Shown here: piece by piece, positions 23,897-34,684 of the stretch | Numbering within the stretch: position 1 is the first letter of the stretch | Layout of the letters: each line of letters starts with the position of its first letter | From: Trichuris trichiura | Lineage: Eukaryota > Nematoda > Enoplea > Trichinellida > Trichuridae | Direction of reading: 5' to 3' | NCBI GenBank assembly: GCA_037903355.1 | Contig: JBAJFE010000062.1 | Location: 1,922,001 to 1,986,000 of the forward strand | DNA length: 64,000 bases | The notes under the pieces: model-generated | What the model saw: the letters and a program-made list of their open reading frames with translations, nothing else | Databases searched by the model: none | Told to the model about the DNA's origin: nothing | Program-made: the position numbers and the translations under genes

Positions 23897-24113
23897 TCGA
23901 CCTAATGCACCAACGGAATATTACGCAGAACATGTAGAAGAAGAATGCCGAGTATTTGCTAGATCCTGATTAAGAGTTATTTCTCGATTAATAAATGTGT
24001 AAAAAGAGTTAATGAGTTTCTATTTCGCAGTGACAGCGACAGTTCTACAGCCGATTGACTGCATGTACAGAAGCAACTCAGTTATTCTGACAGTCATAGC
24101 ATCTTGTAACTTG

Positions 24114-26215
24114 CCATGCAAAGCTCTGAATGTTATGGAAAGCTCTGTTAGCCTGATTCACCCAAATGATTGATCTGCCAAACTAGAGATCGCTCAGATT
24201 TGTCCGCTTGGAAAACTCTTCTCCGTTCCTCAGCCACCGCAAAACAAGCTAATCTAAGTAGAATGCATTAGTAGGCATCAGTTCGTGAAACTGTCTGATA
24301 GTGAGTGCAACTACCCTTAAACACAACTCCAAACTGAGGCAACCATTTCAGCAATAGTATAACACTGAACATGGCGCTAAAGCCGAATCCATTGTAGCCA
24401 GATATTATAAAGCACGAGAAGCGCATGAAAATCAGCTAAAGTTACATAACAAATATTAGTTTTGCCGAGAAAAAAATACTGATCAGCAGAGTTTCTATGA
24501 TTAGCTTAGAGCTTCTGCAATCTTTAAGGGTTTTGCATTATGAGTAAAACAAGAAACAATCCCCTTGGCAAGTCAGCTGGACCAGCGTACTGCTTCATTT
24601 CAACGAGGGTACGTTCCAAGCAGTCAGCCACAGAAACTAAAAAGCTTACCTAACTCAAGTGAAGCGAGTTCTTTTGTCTTGTATGTGCCAACCCAGCATT
24701 TTATCAATTAGCGCTCTAGCGAAGAGGATGTTCAGAACTTCCTTAGTTAAAAGGGAGACATACTAGGAGCACGTAGAACTTGGAATCTTCAGCAAAAGTG
24801 ATGTTACATCGAAAATGTCAGCTAATTTTATTGGCAGTTCCGAATCCGTACCTTTTTTCTTAGAAGGCAAGTCAAATTAAGCCTTTCGTATTTCCAGATG
24901 CGATCTTAACGAACGGATGCCTAGAACTAGGTCGTTCACGACGTCATGATGACCATGAAAAGACTGATTCTGATTATCATCACGCTTCTGTAGAGTGATG
25001 AATTCCCGCCTACCACATTAATATCAGCCCATCATATAGTTCGTTCCAGCTACAGAAAATCGAATAGTAGGCAAGGTTGCTCCAATGGCTCCGTATAAGT
25101 TAATCTATAGTTTCGGTAAAGAAAATAACGATCAAGAAGAAGCACTCGGGATTGACTTTAAAGGTTCTCATGGCCACGCCATTAGAGCTGCCTCACACTT
25201 TTCTTCTTGTCCGGTTTACACGGCCTCTGCTGACCAGAGGGCCGTCAGCGTCTTGGTCGCGGATAACTACAGGAAACTGGTGCTCACACTGTGATGCAAC
25301 CGCTAATAAATCTGCAGAATGAGATGAGCAATTGATTTGCTTAAAGATTTTGGGAACATATGTCACCTTCGAATCGTCTGCGCAGAACCAGAACAATGCA
25401 GTTTAGGTATGCCAGCACCTGTTGATCTCCAGAGTCATGTATCCATTGCTGATGTCAGTGAACCTGTTCTTTGCATACGCTTGTGTTGAGCTTGAGCTTA
25501 AAATGACCAGTGGTCGTTTGTACTGATAATCAACAATTTGACCACCACGACTAGTTAGGTAGAAGGATAACAGAAAGCGAAACTTCATTAATCCAGGAAT
25601 TCAGTCGATTCGGGCATATTTCTCAGAAGCAATAAAGATTAGAGAGCCGTGAAACCTGTATTACTTTTACGAACTTATGCTCTTAGCTTCACGTCTATTG
25701 GCGCGGTAATTTCGAAACACTTTCATACGTTAGGCTCTTCAGGTTTTTACAAAATTCGCTTATTTACTTTTCAAGTGGCCATCATCAACGTTGTTGGATA
25801 ATTTAAGAGAACTGATGTGCGGCTATCACTTCGCTGCCAACTCTTCACGAAAAAGTTCCATTAAGAGTTTCGTTATTCTTGGTTAACCAAATGTTTATTA
25901 GTGTACTATTTCTTCGAAGACGAGAGTGAGAGAGTCGCTTATGTGTTTACTATAAGTGTCAGTCAGACAAACGCTAGTCCTGAAAATTCATTAACCTGCC
26001 AACTCGCTGGTTTTTTCCATGGCGCACAGTGAACCTCAACGGTGTTTATGAAGTATATCACTATGTCATCAAATCACATTCGATGAATTGCCAATTGGAA
26101 ACTTCATCAAAGCGAAGAAAGGCAAAAAAGAAAGAAAAAAAAGTCAGAATAAGTCCAACCATAATACTCTCTGCATTGAAGACGAAGCTATGGAAAGGTT
26201 GAGTGAGCTCAACAA
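24114..26215. other. Intergenic, no supported gene
   Basis: A 69-codon ORF at 25,085 starts MAPYKLIYS, faintly like the N-terminus of sigma-class glutathione S-transferases, but the following residues do not fit and no coherent exon chain was found. Left unannotated. Confidence 0.45.
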
Positions 26216-26219
26216 GCTG

Positions 26220-27851
26220 AAGGGCTGCAATATGCCATTCACAATGTACTAGTTCACTTTGTGCTCAATGGCCAATAGCAAAAAAGCACAAGTTCATGCC
26301 CTTCAACGTTTCATCACGCATGGCAATTTTCAAATGTTAGTACATCAAAATGTGCTCTGCCGATGTTTTGAAGCAGTGGAAATACTTGCACTTGACATAC
26401 CTCCACATAGTTGCAGTTGTGCTTCGCGAGAAAAGGTGAGAAATAAGATGCATTGCTTAGGTGTGGCCATCATTGAAAATAATTCTTTCCTTCTATGTTT
26501 TCTATACACAAGTCTGCGCAGCCGTCTTCCGCTTGGGCAGTTTGGTATGAGCAGTAATCCTGCGAAGCGCCAAACGGGTGCACATCTACAACTATAGCGG
26601 ACATTAAATGCAAGTTTCTTTTCGTAAGCAGTAGCATTAGACGACTAATCCAACGGACTTTGCACTATTGTGGTGAGTAGCAGGCAAAAATCTTGCCACA
26701 ATATCGCTAATTACGACGTCCTGGGACAATGAAAGCACTAATGACTTTGGTTGCACTGTCCGTTGTACTAACGCTCTAACCAAGCAAACGATTTGCCCAA
26801 GTCTAAAAGTTTCTTCGCATTGCAACAATCCGAAATGCTTTGATATGAAAGCCTGAAGAAATACCCCACCATCCAGAAAAGATACAAGAATGTTTGCAAC
26901 ATCCATGCGCTCACAATAAGCTGACTATCATATATGTCCACACACCTGCACTATCCTCTTAAAGCTTGCTCACATCATATTCTATACATAAAAAACATCA
27001 CATTGATAAGAAGACATTCACAATTGTAACAGTAAGGATAACTGACGTAAATGATTGAATGGTTATGCACACATCCAGTGCAGACTATATAATGAAATCG
27101 CCTTGGCATCGCATCGTTCACTTTGAAAACGACCTACAATGTTGTTCACTTTCATTTTCCTGCTCGGCTTCTTCATGTCAACAGTGAGGAGCATTTGCTA
27201 TCGTTGGAAACTTACTACTTACATTGCTTCAGACAACCAGCCACGCGGAATCCACAAAACCAGAGGAACAGCCTGACCAGCAAGATGTAGATTTTGCCAA
27301 ACGAAGGTTCCCCATAAGTACAGGAACATAGCTATGTTTAGGCACTTCAAGAAAAAACTACCAATGGACAAGAGAAGCAAACAACAGCTACTACAAAGCC
27401 AACAGCAAAAGCAACAGGAGGCGCAGGCGGTGAAAAGGCAACCAAGTGAGTAATGGGCATGGAAAGTACAGGTGACCACATTTTTTATTGCCTTCACTGC
27501 AGAGCAAAAGGAGCAGCGGCTGTGAAAGGAATGGCAAAGAAGTTCGCCGGGATGGTAAAAACAGGGACTAAAAAAGCTGCGAAAGCAACCAAGAAAACGG
27601 CAGCAGCAGCGAAAAATAAGATAGCTAAGAAGAAATAATCGACCTAATGCACCAACGGAATATTACGCAGAATATGTAGAAGAAGAATGTCGAGTATTTG
27701 CTAGATCCCGATTCAACCTTGTACGTCGATTAATAAATGTGTGAAAAAAGTCAACGAGTTTCCATTTCGTGGCGATAGCGACAGTTATTCAGGCTGACGA
27801 CTGCACGTACAGAAGCTACTCAGTTATACTGACAGTCATAGCATCCTTCGA
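26220..27851. repeat. Segmental duplication, copy B (secreted-peptide gene)
   Basis: Counterpart of about 22,560-24,113. Upstream of about 26,800 the match is diffuse; from there to 27,850 it is close. Confidence 0.8.
27139..27638 (+). CDS. Small secreted Lys/Ala/Thr-rich protein, copy B (4 exons)
   Basis: Exons 27139-27183, 27233-27286, 27342-27445 and 27503-27638 have the same phases and intron positions as copy A, giving about 112 aa. The signal peptide differs by two conservative changes (MLFTFIFLLGFFMST). The Thr run is shorter by several residues, and exon 2 is one codon longer. The basic tail is almost identical to copy A (two residue differences in 44). The contrast between a variable linker and a conserved tail argues that both copies are translated and that the tail is the constrained part. 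An AATAAA follows at about 27,733. Confidence 0.75.
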
Positions 27852-27917
27852 CTTCCAACTTTATGCTACGTCGGTAACCATAGGTTTACCCAAGCGGTTT
27901 CTAAAGAAATGACAGAA

Positions 27918-28006
27918 TGTGAGTCACTTGAACCCTCGATTACAGAAATTTCAACTGTGCGGCATGCACACACGTTTTATTTACCTTCAGACTTGGGTAA
28001 ATAACC
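27918..28006 (-). ncRNA. Spliced-leader RNA gene 8, SL1-like leader
   Basis: The leader is 28006 down to 27985 (GGTTATTTACCCAAGTC, ending TGAAG), the closest in the window to canonical SL1 (which has ACCCAAGTTTGAG), followed by GTAAATAA. The upstream box at 28069-28043 has the standard spacing of 62 nt. The body is atypical: hairpin 2 is TGTGC/GCACA, the Sm-like site is AAATTTCTG rather than AATTTTTG, and hairpin 3 is weak. Either a distinct SL class or a copy losing its Sm site. Confidence 0.7.
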
Positions 28007-28659
28007 ATAAGAGATTTTGGTAAGTCATATTTTATGCACTGGAAGCAGCCTGCGAAAAACAGGCTCACTTGCTCCTATACAGTTTTGCTACTGGAGGTCC
28101 CACTCTTATGAGTGATCAAGCTACCGCATTTCTTCCACGTAAAAAGAGCAACGCACGTCCACTAAATACAGATAAAGTAGTGCAGCATTTCACTACTTTT
28201 GTGTGCTTGATGTGGTCACTTTCTACTTTTTTGTGCAGATTGTTCTCAGCAAATCCTGTTCAGGGTGTACATCATACTGACCGTTCACATGAAGCATTGG
28301 GGCTACAGTTTTTATTTGCTTGGTTGCGTGAATTTTTGCTCAAATGTATTGAACAGTTTTAAACGTTGGCAGACTTTGCTGGGAAGCTAGCCGGTCTCTG
28401 AAGCAGGTATCTTAACTTGAACGCAGAAAATTCCGCGATCACGTGAGCAGAGTCGAGGCAGAAACCGGAAGTCCTCACACTGCAACGCCATTTTAAAACA
28501 AGGATGGAAACAGAATTAACGATGAGTACGCGAAAGTGGCAGTGCAGCCAAACGGTACGTAATACATGAGCAGCTGGCATCTTGTTTAAAGTGAGAAAGC
28601 ATAAAAGTTACTGATATGCATACTTTAAGAATTGAGTTTCAACCAAGAATTGAAGAATT

Positions 28660-28986
28660 ATGAAGTCTGCTTCCATTTACTGCTTCGTAATGGACATGAT
28701 TCTTTCGTGCATTGCATCTTTGCCAGCAAGGAAAAGCAATAGCTGTATGAAACAAGATACATGCTGCAGTGTAGGTCAACAGAAAGACTCTTCCTAAAAT
28801 GTTCCAGAAATCAGACCCTCAGTGAAAAAGGCTGGCCTTAAAATGGTAGCGCCAGAGGCATCAGCCCTTACAGCATCTTCAATCAGGATGATTCTGTCAA
28901 GGCAGACGTCTGCTGCTGTGAATTTAGAAAAGTATACAAGAAATCACATGAACATGGATAAGATCAGGGGAAAAGTACCAAGATAA
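28660..28986 (+). CDS. Candidate small secreted protein (2 exons, weak)
   Basis: An ATG at 28660 opens a signal-peptide-like segment (MKSASIYCFVMDMILSC, then ASLPA) followed by a short Cys-containing stretch (SCMKQDTCC). A GT at 28769 and an AG at 28806-28807 would join it to an open frame starting IRPSVKKAG and ending at the TAA at 28986, but the intron would be only 39 bp. AATAAA occurs about 140 bp downstream. No family is recognised. The splice choice is uncertain, and the whole call may be wrong. Confidence 0.3.
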
Positions 28987-28989
28987 ATG

Positions 28990-29880
28990 CTGTCTGAGAG
29001 CTTTGATAGTCAGTAATATTCTGCCATGAAATGCATACGTTGATTCCATTTACCAGTACCGTTTAATGCGTCCACTTCATTTTTGTTTTAGTCAGAAGAG
29101 TAATCCTGAAAGCCTCCGAAAAATAAAACTTTTTATGTTCCATCTGGCCCGGCAGTAAAACGAAAAAACACGTTAACAAAAGCCTTTACTACAAATACAA
29201 TGTTAAACAAGCATACAAGACACTGAGAAAAAATTCCATCTTTGTAGAACGGGAAAGGCCCATTGCTTCAGGTCGAATACGCTCATACAGACGTTTCGCT
29301 TAAAACTCGGCGCAAATCAAAAGAGCTAGACATCCAGCTTCTTCACTACCGCACTTATCCACCAGAACTACGGTATCTCCTATTGATTAACATCTTCCAT
29401 CTAATTCTAAACTCTCCGCCCTTCTGCAGCAAGAAACGTGCAATGGTAAGACTGGAGCCCAAGACACCCAACAAATTTGCTGAGAGCCTTATTATTGAAA
29501 AAGTGCTGATTTTTTCCAATGCAGTGCTTATAACATCTAACTACCGCAATAACTTCGATGGCGATTACTTCAATAAATAAAACAGCGTTGAGCTGAGATA
29601 AAAGAATCAAAATATGGCCAGAAAAAAGAGCATGTTTGACCGCAACAGCAGGCAACTTCCATTTGCAGAAAACTAATAAATCTAAGTGCCTTCACGTCCC
29701 ATAACTTTTAAGGAAAAGTCTGCTTTATCAAATATCCATCTTGGAACATGCTTTTGAGACCCATCTACTGCTACCATCTAACGCCTTTCGCGAAACAGTA
29801 TCAATAGGTGAGCTGTAAACTCCTCCTTAATGGGAATGGATTTGCATTTGAAATCACAGGAAACAGTCAGCTGCTGGTAA
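28990..29880. other. Intergenic, no supported gene
   Basis: The ORF at 29,263-29,580 has no recognisable domain. Confidence 0.5.
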
Positions 29881-29948
29881 TAAATATTAAACCTTTCGTT
29901 CCTGTGGTGCTGTTAAAGCACAAGAAAAATCATACGCTTTTACCATCT

Positions 29949-30037
29949 GATTATCCACCTGAACAAAGGTAAATAATATCTATGCGTGGTGCATAGTAAA
30001 ATTTTTTGAAAATGAGAGTTGGGGTAACTCACTCTCT
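29949..30037 (+). ncRNA. Spliced-leader RNA gene 9, divergent leader
   Basis: Spacing from the upstream box (TTAAACCTTTCG, 29887) puts the start at about 29949. The leader is then GATTATCCACC...ACAAAG (about 20 nt), lacking the initial GGTTATTTACCC and able to form only a shorter hairpin 1 with the donor GTAAATAAT. Hairpin 2 (CTATGC/GCATAG), the Sm site (ATTTTTTGAAAA) and hairpin 3 (GAGAGTT...CTCTC) are intact. Confidence 0.75.
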
Positions 30038-30734
30038 ATTTTATTTTAAAGAGCGGAACCTGAGGGTGAGGTTACTATGAACAAATTCAGAATTTCATTT
30101 GCACCTGCGCCTTCTTAATCGCTAATCGATTATGGTCATTTTATACCGGCTGTTCAAACATCGTTTCCGAATTATTCCTGAACCATCATAAGCGTATAAC
30201 GAAGATCAGCAAGGTTTGAAATCTACTTTGAGTAGAACTTGCATATTCGACTAGCCAGAGAAACCGTACAGAGAAAGCAAACAATCTCAGTTGAGCAAAA
30301 GGCTGCACCCAGAGCCCTGCAGGTGAAGTCCAGTTTGTTATTGTTACCGAGAATAGTTGACAGACGTTTCCCGTAGTAGTGACTGTGTGCTCCATATACC
30401 TATAGTAAGAATTACACGCTGTCATAAACTGCCAATTACGAGTAATTGCTGGGAAATTACATAAGCAAGGGAAAAGAAGACCTGATGAGATCATCGAAAG
30501 AAGTAAGAAAGAAAGCGCCTAAGCTCATACGATATTCATACGCCTGGCTTAACTACTGAATAATCTATACGGCAGAAAAAGAGCTCCTGTTTTCAGCAAC
30601 CATTTGGGAAAAAGTGCCCCTATGGCAAACTTTCTCACTTTCGACATCTCAACATGCATCTGTATCAACCTTAGCTTTTTAAGCATAGACCGCTGATACT
30701 TAACAATTCTTTGTCCTACATAAAAGCATGTATT

Positions 30735-30816
30735 CGACGAGGGTGAGATTCGAACTCACGCGGGGAAACCCCAATGGATTAGCAGTCCATCGCCTTAACC
30801 ACTCGGCCACCTCGTC
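30735..30816 (-). tRNA. tRNA-Ser(GCT), copy 7
   Basis: Intact gene with GAGTGG in the D arm. Confidence 0.97.
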
Positions 30817-31666
30817 ATGAATGGCTTGCGTTTAATGCAGAATGCTGAAAATATGAAAATGACAACTCCCGCTAAATGCGTATTTTACTCTACTGAGCTT
30901 GGCGAAAGTTGACTTTTGCAGAAATACTGTAAGAGATAATATGGACATTCCAGTAGAAAATAACAAGATTTCTATAAGCAAATAAAAGCAACAACTTTTA
31001 TTATCAGTCCATTTATAATTCAATGCATTAAGTGGCAATATGCTACAAGTGTTCCTAATTCCATGATGCCACTAATGGTTTGCGGCCGCTCAAACGGAGT
31101 GCTGCAAGCATTAACGATTCTAAGGAGTGCTTCCAAACATCGTTAATGACGGAGCAAGAGTTATCCCGAAGCGTGTAACACCATTTTATTGTACTTTCTT
31201 TGACAATGGGCTCATTTGTAAGCTGGTAAGCCATTTTGGAGTTTACGTACGAACATTTAAGACAACAGGACAAAACCGTGACTGACGATCAACATGAAAA
31301 TAACATATCCTACGAATACGAAATAGTCAGCAATTCCTCACACTCTTCACTCAGTCTGCATTTGGGAAACAGAGGTGTTCCTGCTTCTGAATAAGAATGT
31401 TTATACTTGCTCTTTTCACAAGCTACCATTTCCAGACATAATGGCGCAACGCGTATCGCGTACGTTAAAAACGAAGACTTGTATAGGATAGAAAACAAGC
31501 GAGGTAGCCAAAGATAAGCTCTTCGGATCACAGTCTTCACAGAATAATTTACGTCTAGTATTGTAAGTCTGAAAGGTAGCATACATGGACTAGGACAGTA
31601 TAAAACAAGGACAGCCGGAAAAGCACCCAGTTCTATGTTTATCGCAATGCTGAAAACAGCACTCTC

Positions 31667-31748
31667 GACGAGGTGGCCGAGTGGTTAAGGCGATGGACTG
31701 CTAATCCATTGGGGTTTCCCCGCGTGAGTTCGAATCTCACCCTCGTCG
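31667..31748 (+). tRNA. tRNA-Ser(GCT), copy 8 (plus strand)
   Basis: The only tRNA-Ser of the window on the + strand. Identical body with GAGTGG in the D arm, discriminator G at 31748. Confidence 0.97.
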
Positions 31749-31760
31749 AATAAATATTTC

Positions 31761-31816
31761 CCCTCTTCACCGAATGCTCCAACCGTCCAAATGGTTGGAA
31801 CCTCCTTTGAAGAGGG
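31761..31816 (+). other. Stem-loop downstream of tRNA-Ser copy 8
   Basis: CCCTCTTCA pairs with TTGAAGAGGG around an inner hairpin TCCAACC/GGTTGGA. It starts 12 nt after the tRNA. It could be a 3' trailer structure or a short inverted repeat; no T-run terminator lies between. Confidence 0.4.
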
Positions 31817-32171
31817 AAGTACGAAGACAAAAAGACCAGTTAAAATCAAAGTTTTCAGTATTTGTCGACTACATATTTACATGCAATTTCAAAGGAAGCC
31901 ACTAACCTCTGCGTGCGTCTGTTTAGCTGAAAATTGATGTTGGAGTACCAATTACGTTTGAAAGCAAAGTGAGCAACGAAAACTGCCTTTTTTGGCACTG
32001 CTCTTGCCCGCTACTTAGGTACTTTTGAAAACTGCAATAGTCTTCTTACGGAATGAGTCTGAATAGTACATATGCATATTGCAAACTACATCAAGAAGGG
32101 ATTGAAACACTACCCCAATAAAAGAAAGTACAAAATAAAATATTTCATAATGAATTGACTTTAATTACGGA

Positions 32172-32310
32172 GTTCAAGTCCCGTCGAAGAAACGTTTATT
32201 TCTCCGGAGCTTTCGGGTCGAAGCAGACCGCTGAAGACCGGTCTCGTTCGACCCAAAAGTTCAGGAGAAATAAACGTTTTTTCGACGGGACTTGGACTCC
32301 GTAATTAAAG
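32172..32310. mobile_element. Collapsed hammerhead foldback element
   Basis: Arms meet almost without a spacer: GTCCCGTCGAAGAAACG...CTCCGGAGCTTTCGGGTCG, then CCGCTGAAGACCGGTC...CGACCC, then a diverged AAAAGTTCAGGAG and CGACGGGACTTGGAC. One core strand (CTGAAGA) remains, and G12 and AGCT are lost on the plus side. ATTGTCCCGTACCAA at 32,331-32,345 is the element's terminal motif. Deletion of the spacer probably inactivated it. Confidence 0.65.
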
Positions 32311-33287
32311 TCAATTCATTATGAAAAATTATTGTCCCGTACCAATCCAATATGTTCAAAATAAATATTTCGCTTTACTGACATGATCTTAGATCCATAG
32401 CCTTATTCCTCCCGAATGATTTCCTATAGGAAACACAACGGAATGACAGGGAAAATTGTTAATTATTATTAGCGGTTTGCGCCAGAACGTTAAGGCTGCA
32501 GAGACCTTTGTTAATCATATTTATCTGGATGAAAAACTGCGTCACTTAGTTCAATTTTTACTTCAACATGACCGTCTTATGTTTGGTTCACTTGGGATTG
32601 GCTCATTCTACGATACAGAACATCGTTAAGAGAACTGCATGAAATGCTATATGCTTGTTTCATTCGGTATGTTATTCTATCATTGACAAAATTTAAGTCG
32701 CGCAACATCCATCATTCACCATTGGAAGAGCCGTCACCATGAATGGAGTGCTCAAGTGTCTCACACAGATAAAGAATTAAATGCAACAGAATACTTCTGC
32801 TGTTTTCCTTTGATGGATTTTTCCGCGGAGCTGCATGAGGTTTCCATGAAAAAATAGATTAGATTTTAATGGAATGTTTCGAATTGCAACCTGAAATCAT
32901 TTTGCGCTTAAGTCAACAACCGTCACTCCACCATTCCTCTAGTCACCTCCCTATTTATTTTTTGAGTACAGTTTCATGGCATCAGAAAGGATTCAGCGGA
33001 GTGGTACATTAATATCCCAGAGCACAGCATACGTAGAACTTTTAATATTACTTTTATCATTTTTAACAGGTAACAAACATGAAAAATATCGTTCAACGCG
33101 GGTTGGCAAAGGCGCTGACGCTGATAAAACTTATGTCCGCAAATGAAGATCTTCATGAAGGGAAAGAAAAACTTAAAATTATGGTTATGAATGAATATTA
33201 CCATATGGGGCAAAACAGAACTTCCTGAACCTAATAGTCAAATGCTGCGAACTTATTATAAAAAAAGAATCAAAAATTAATTGTTTT

Positions 33288-33376
33288 GGTTGTTTACCCT
33301 TAGAGTAGGTAAATAACAACTATGCGTTGGGCATAGTTTAATTTTTGAAAGTGAGAGCTGGGGAAAGCCGCTCTCT
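33288..33376 (+). ncRNA. Spliced-leader RNA gene 10
   Basis: The leader is 33288-33308 (21 nt; GGTTGTTTACCCTT, ending GAGTAG), followed by GTAAATAAC. Hairpin 2 is CTATGC/GCATAG, the Sm site is TAATTTTTGAAAG, and hairpin 3 is GAGAGC/GCTCTC with its own compensated changes. The upstream box at 33225-33251 (CTGAACCTAATAG) is diverged but correctly spaced at 63 nt. Confidence 0.9.
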
Positions 33377-33555
33377 ATCCGTTTCTATGGTAGTCGTATT
33401 AAAAAAGTACATTTTCATGAGAACTAACGTTTCTATTTCTGTAGGTTTATCCGCACCAAAATTCCTTCGTTTTCAACGGTAAACGTACGAATTCAAATCG
33501 TTAGGGTTAGCATTTCGGACAAATGTACTAACTCTTAACGGTATGAATTGTTTTT

Positions 33556-33730
33556 TCATACGGAGTTTGTCCCGTTGAAAAGACAAAACTTTTAATGCAG
33601 TTCCGTAGCTATTGGGCAGCGCGTGGCACGTCCTCAGCGGTATTAATCACGCGCAGCCCGAAAGCTACGGAACTTCACTAAAAGTTACGTTTTTCAACGG
33701 GACGTACTCCGTATGAAAAAAAATTCAAAC
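33556..33730. mobile_element. Hammerhead foldback element, partly decayed
   Basis: Outer arms TTCATACGGAGTTTGTCCCG and CGGGACGTACTCCGTATGAA are well paired. The minus core (33641-33599) is CCG, CTGAGGA (allowed at N7), then AATAGCT with CGG closing stem I. The plus side keeps CCCGAAAGCTACGG but lost CTGANGA. CCTACGGTCCCGTACCAAAA follows at 33,740. It lies 180 bp from SL RNA gene 10. Confidence 0.65.
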
Positions 33731-34197
33731 ATGAAAACCTACGGTCCCGTACCAAAACGTTATATCTTCAACTCTTACAGGACTTCGCAGCCTGTGTCAG
33801 CATGAACGCTATGTGGAAAGAGGGTGAGGTGGGATCGTTTCCAATCAATCACCAATCTGTACATTCTGCCATTTAAAAATTACTTTCTTCTTTGACGTTG
33901 CCAACGTAAAATCTATCCCGCGCCACTTGGTCAGTCCAACATCAGTCGGCGTCTAAAGGTCAGAGAACCCTGAAATAAAGGTACTCGGGCTTGAATTAGC
34001 ATTTTGGTCTTCCCAACCGACCCTGTGAAACTGACACTGGAATGACCCCAACCTAAAAGCGCATATGACTTATGGGAAGCACTAGCGACGTCCAGCAGCT
34101 AGTGGGAAAAGGTAGAGAAACTACCAGCAATTTCTAATATTTCGCACGTGCACTGTCTGTGCAGCTGACCTGCTTGTTTAAAAAGTACTTTCCTTTA

Positions 34198-34275
34198 TTC
34201 CGGAGCTTTCAGGACTGTTATTGTACCGCCATCAGCGAACTAGCGTAACGTAATTTTAACTCGCTGACGGCGATT
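34198..34275. mobile_element. Truncated hammerhead foldback relic
   Basis: The left arm starts CCGGAGCTTTCAGG; a right arm CTCGCTGACGGCGATT is partial. The core is not complete on either strand. Confidence 0.4.
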
Positions 34276-34359
34276 AAAGAACAATCTCAAATACTCGAAA
34301 TGGAGACCCTTCAAAAGAGGCAATGCTTTTAGCAGTAGCTGAGACGTTAGAAAAAACTT

Positions 34360-34441
34360 CGACGAGGGTGAGATTCGAACTCACGCGGGGAAACCCCAAT
34401 GGATTAGCAGTCCATCGCCTTAACCACTCGGCCACCTCGTC
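34360..34441 (-). tRNA. tRNA-Ser(GCT), copy 9
   Basis: Intact gene with GAGTGG in the D arm, about 85 bp after the truncated foldback relic. Confidence 0.97.
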
Positions 34442-34684
34442 CTCTTCGAACATTCGTAACAGAAGAATAAAAATTAAAAGTAATCATTATCACAGCATGA
34501 ATTTCACTGCGACGCAGAACTGACACCTAAAACTATCAGTGCAACTTGCTTCAAATCGATGACACCTAAGCATTCTATTCTTAATCGCTGAACTGTTATG
34601 CTTACAATAAAAACGGCACAGTGGTACTGAGACGTCCACTGTTCCAGGCATACCTATGAACTAAATTAGTAATGTTCATATATC

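Larger units (their letters stand above)
22560..24113. repeat. Segmental duplication, copy A (secreted-peptide gene)
   Basis: Related to about 26,220-27,851 at an offset near 3,745 bp. Identity is high from about 23,110 to 24,000 and falls upstream. The block carries the gene at 23,384-23,896, its TATA-like promoter and its 3' region. Confidence 0.8.

Noticed and set aside
25085..25294. ORF starting MAPYKLIYS, reminiscent of glutathione S-transferase
   Set aside because: Similarity ends after about nine residues; no GST substrate-pocket or dimer motifs in any frame nearby.
2258..33376. Initial view of the SL RNA copies as a hairpin-rich MITE family
   Set aside because: Compensatory stem changes, a GTAAAT donor after a 20-22-nt exon, an Sm site and a fixed upstream box fit SL RNA genes better; no target-site duplications were seen.
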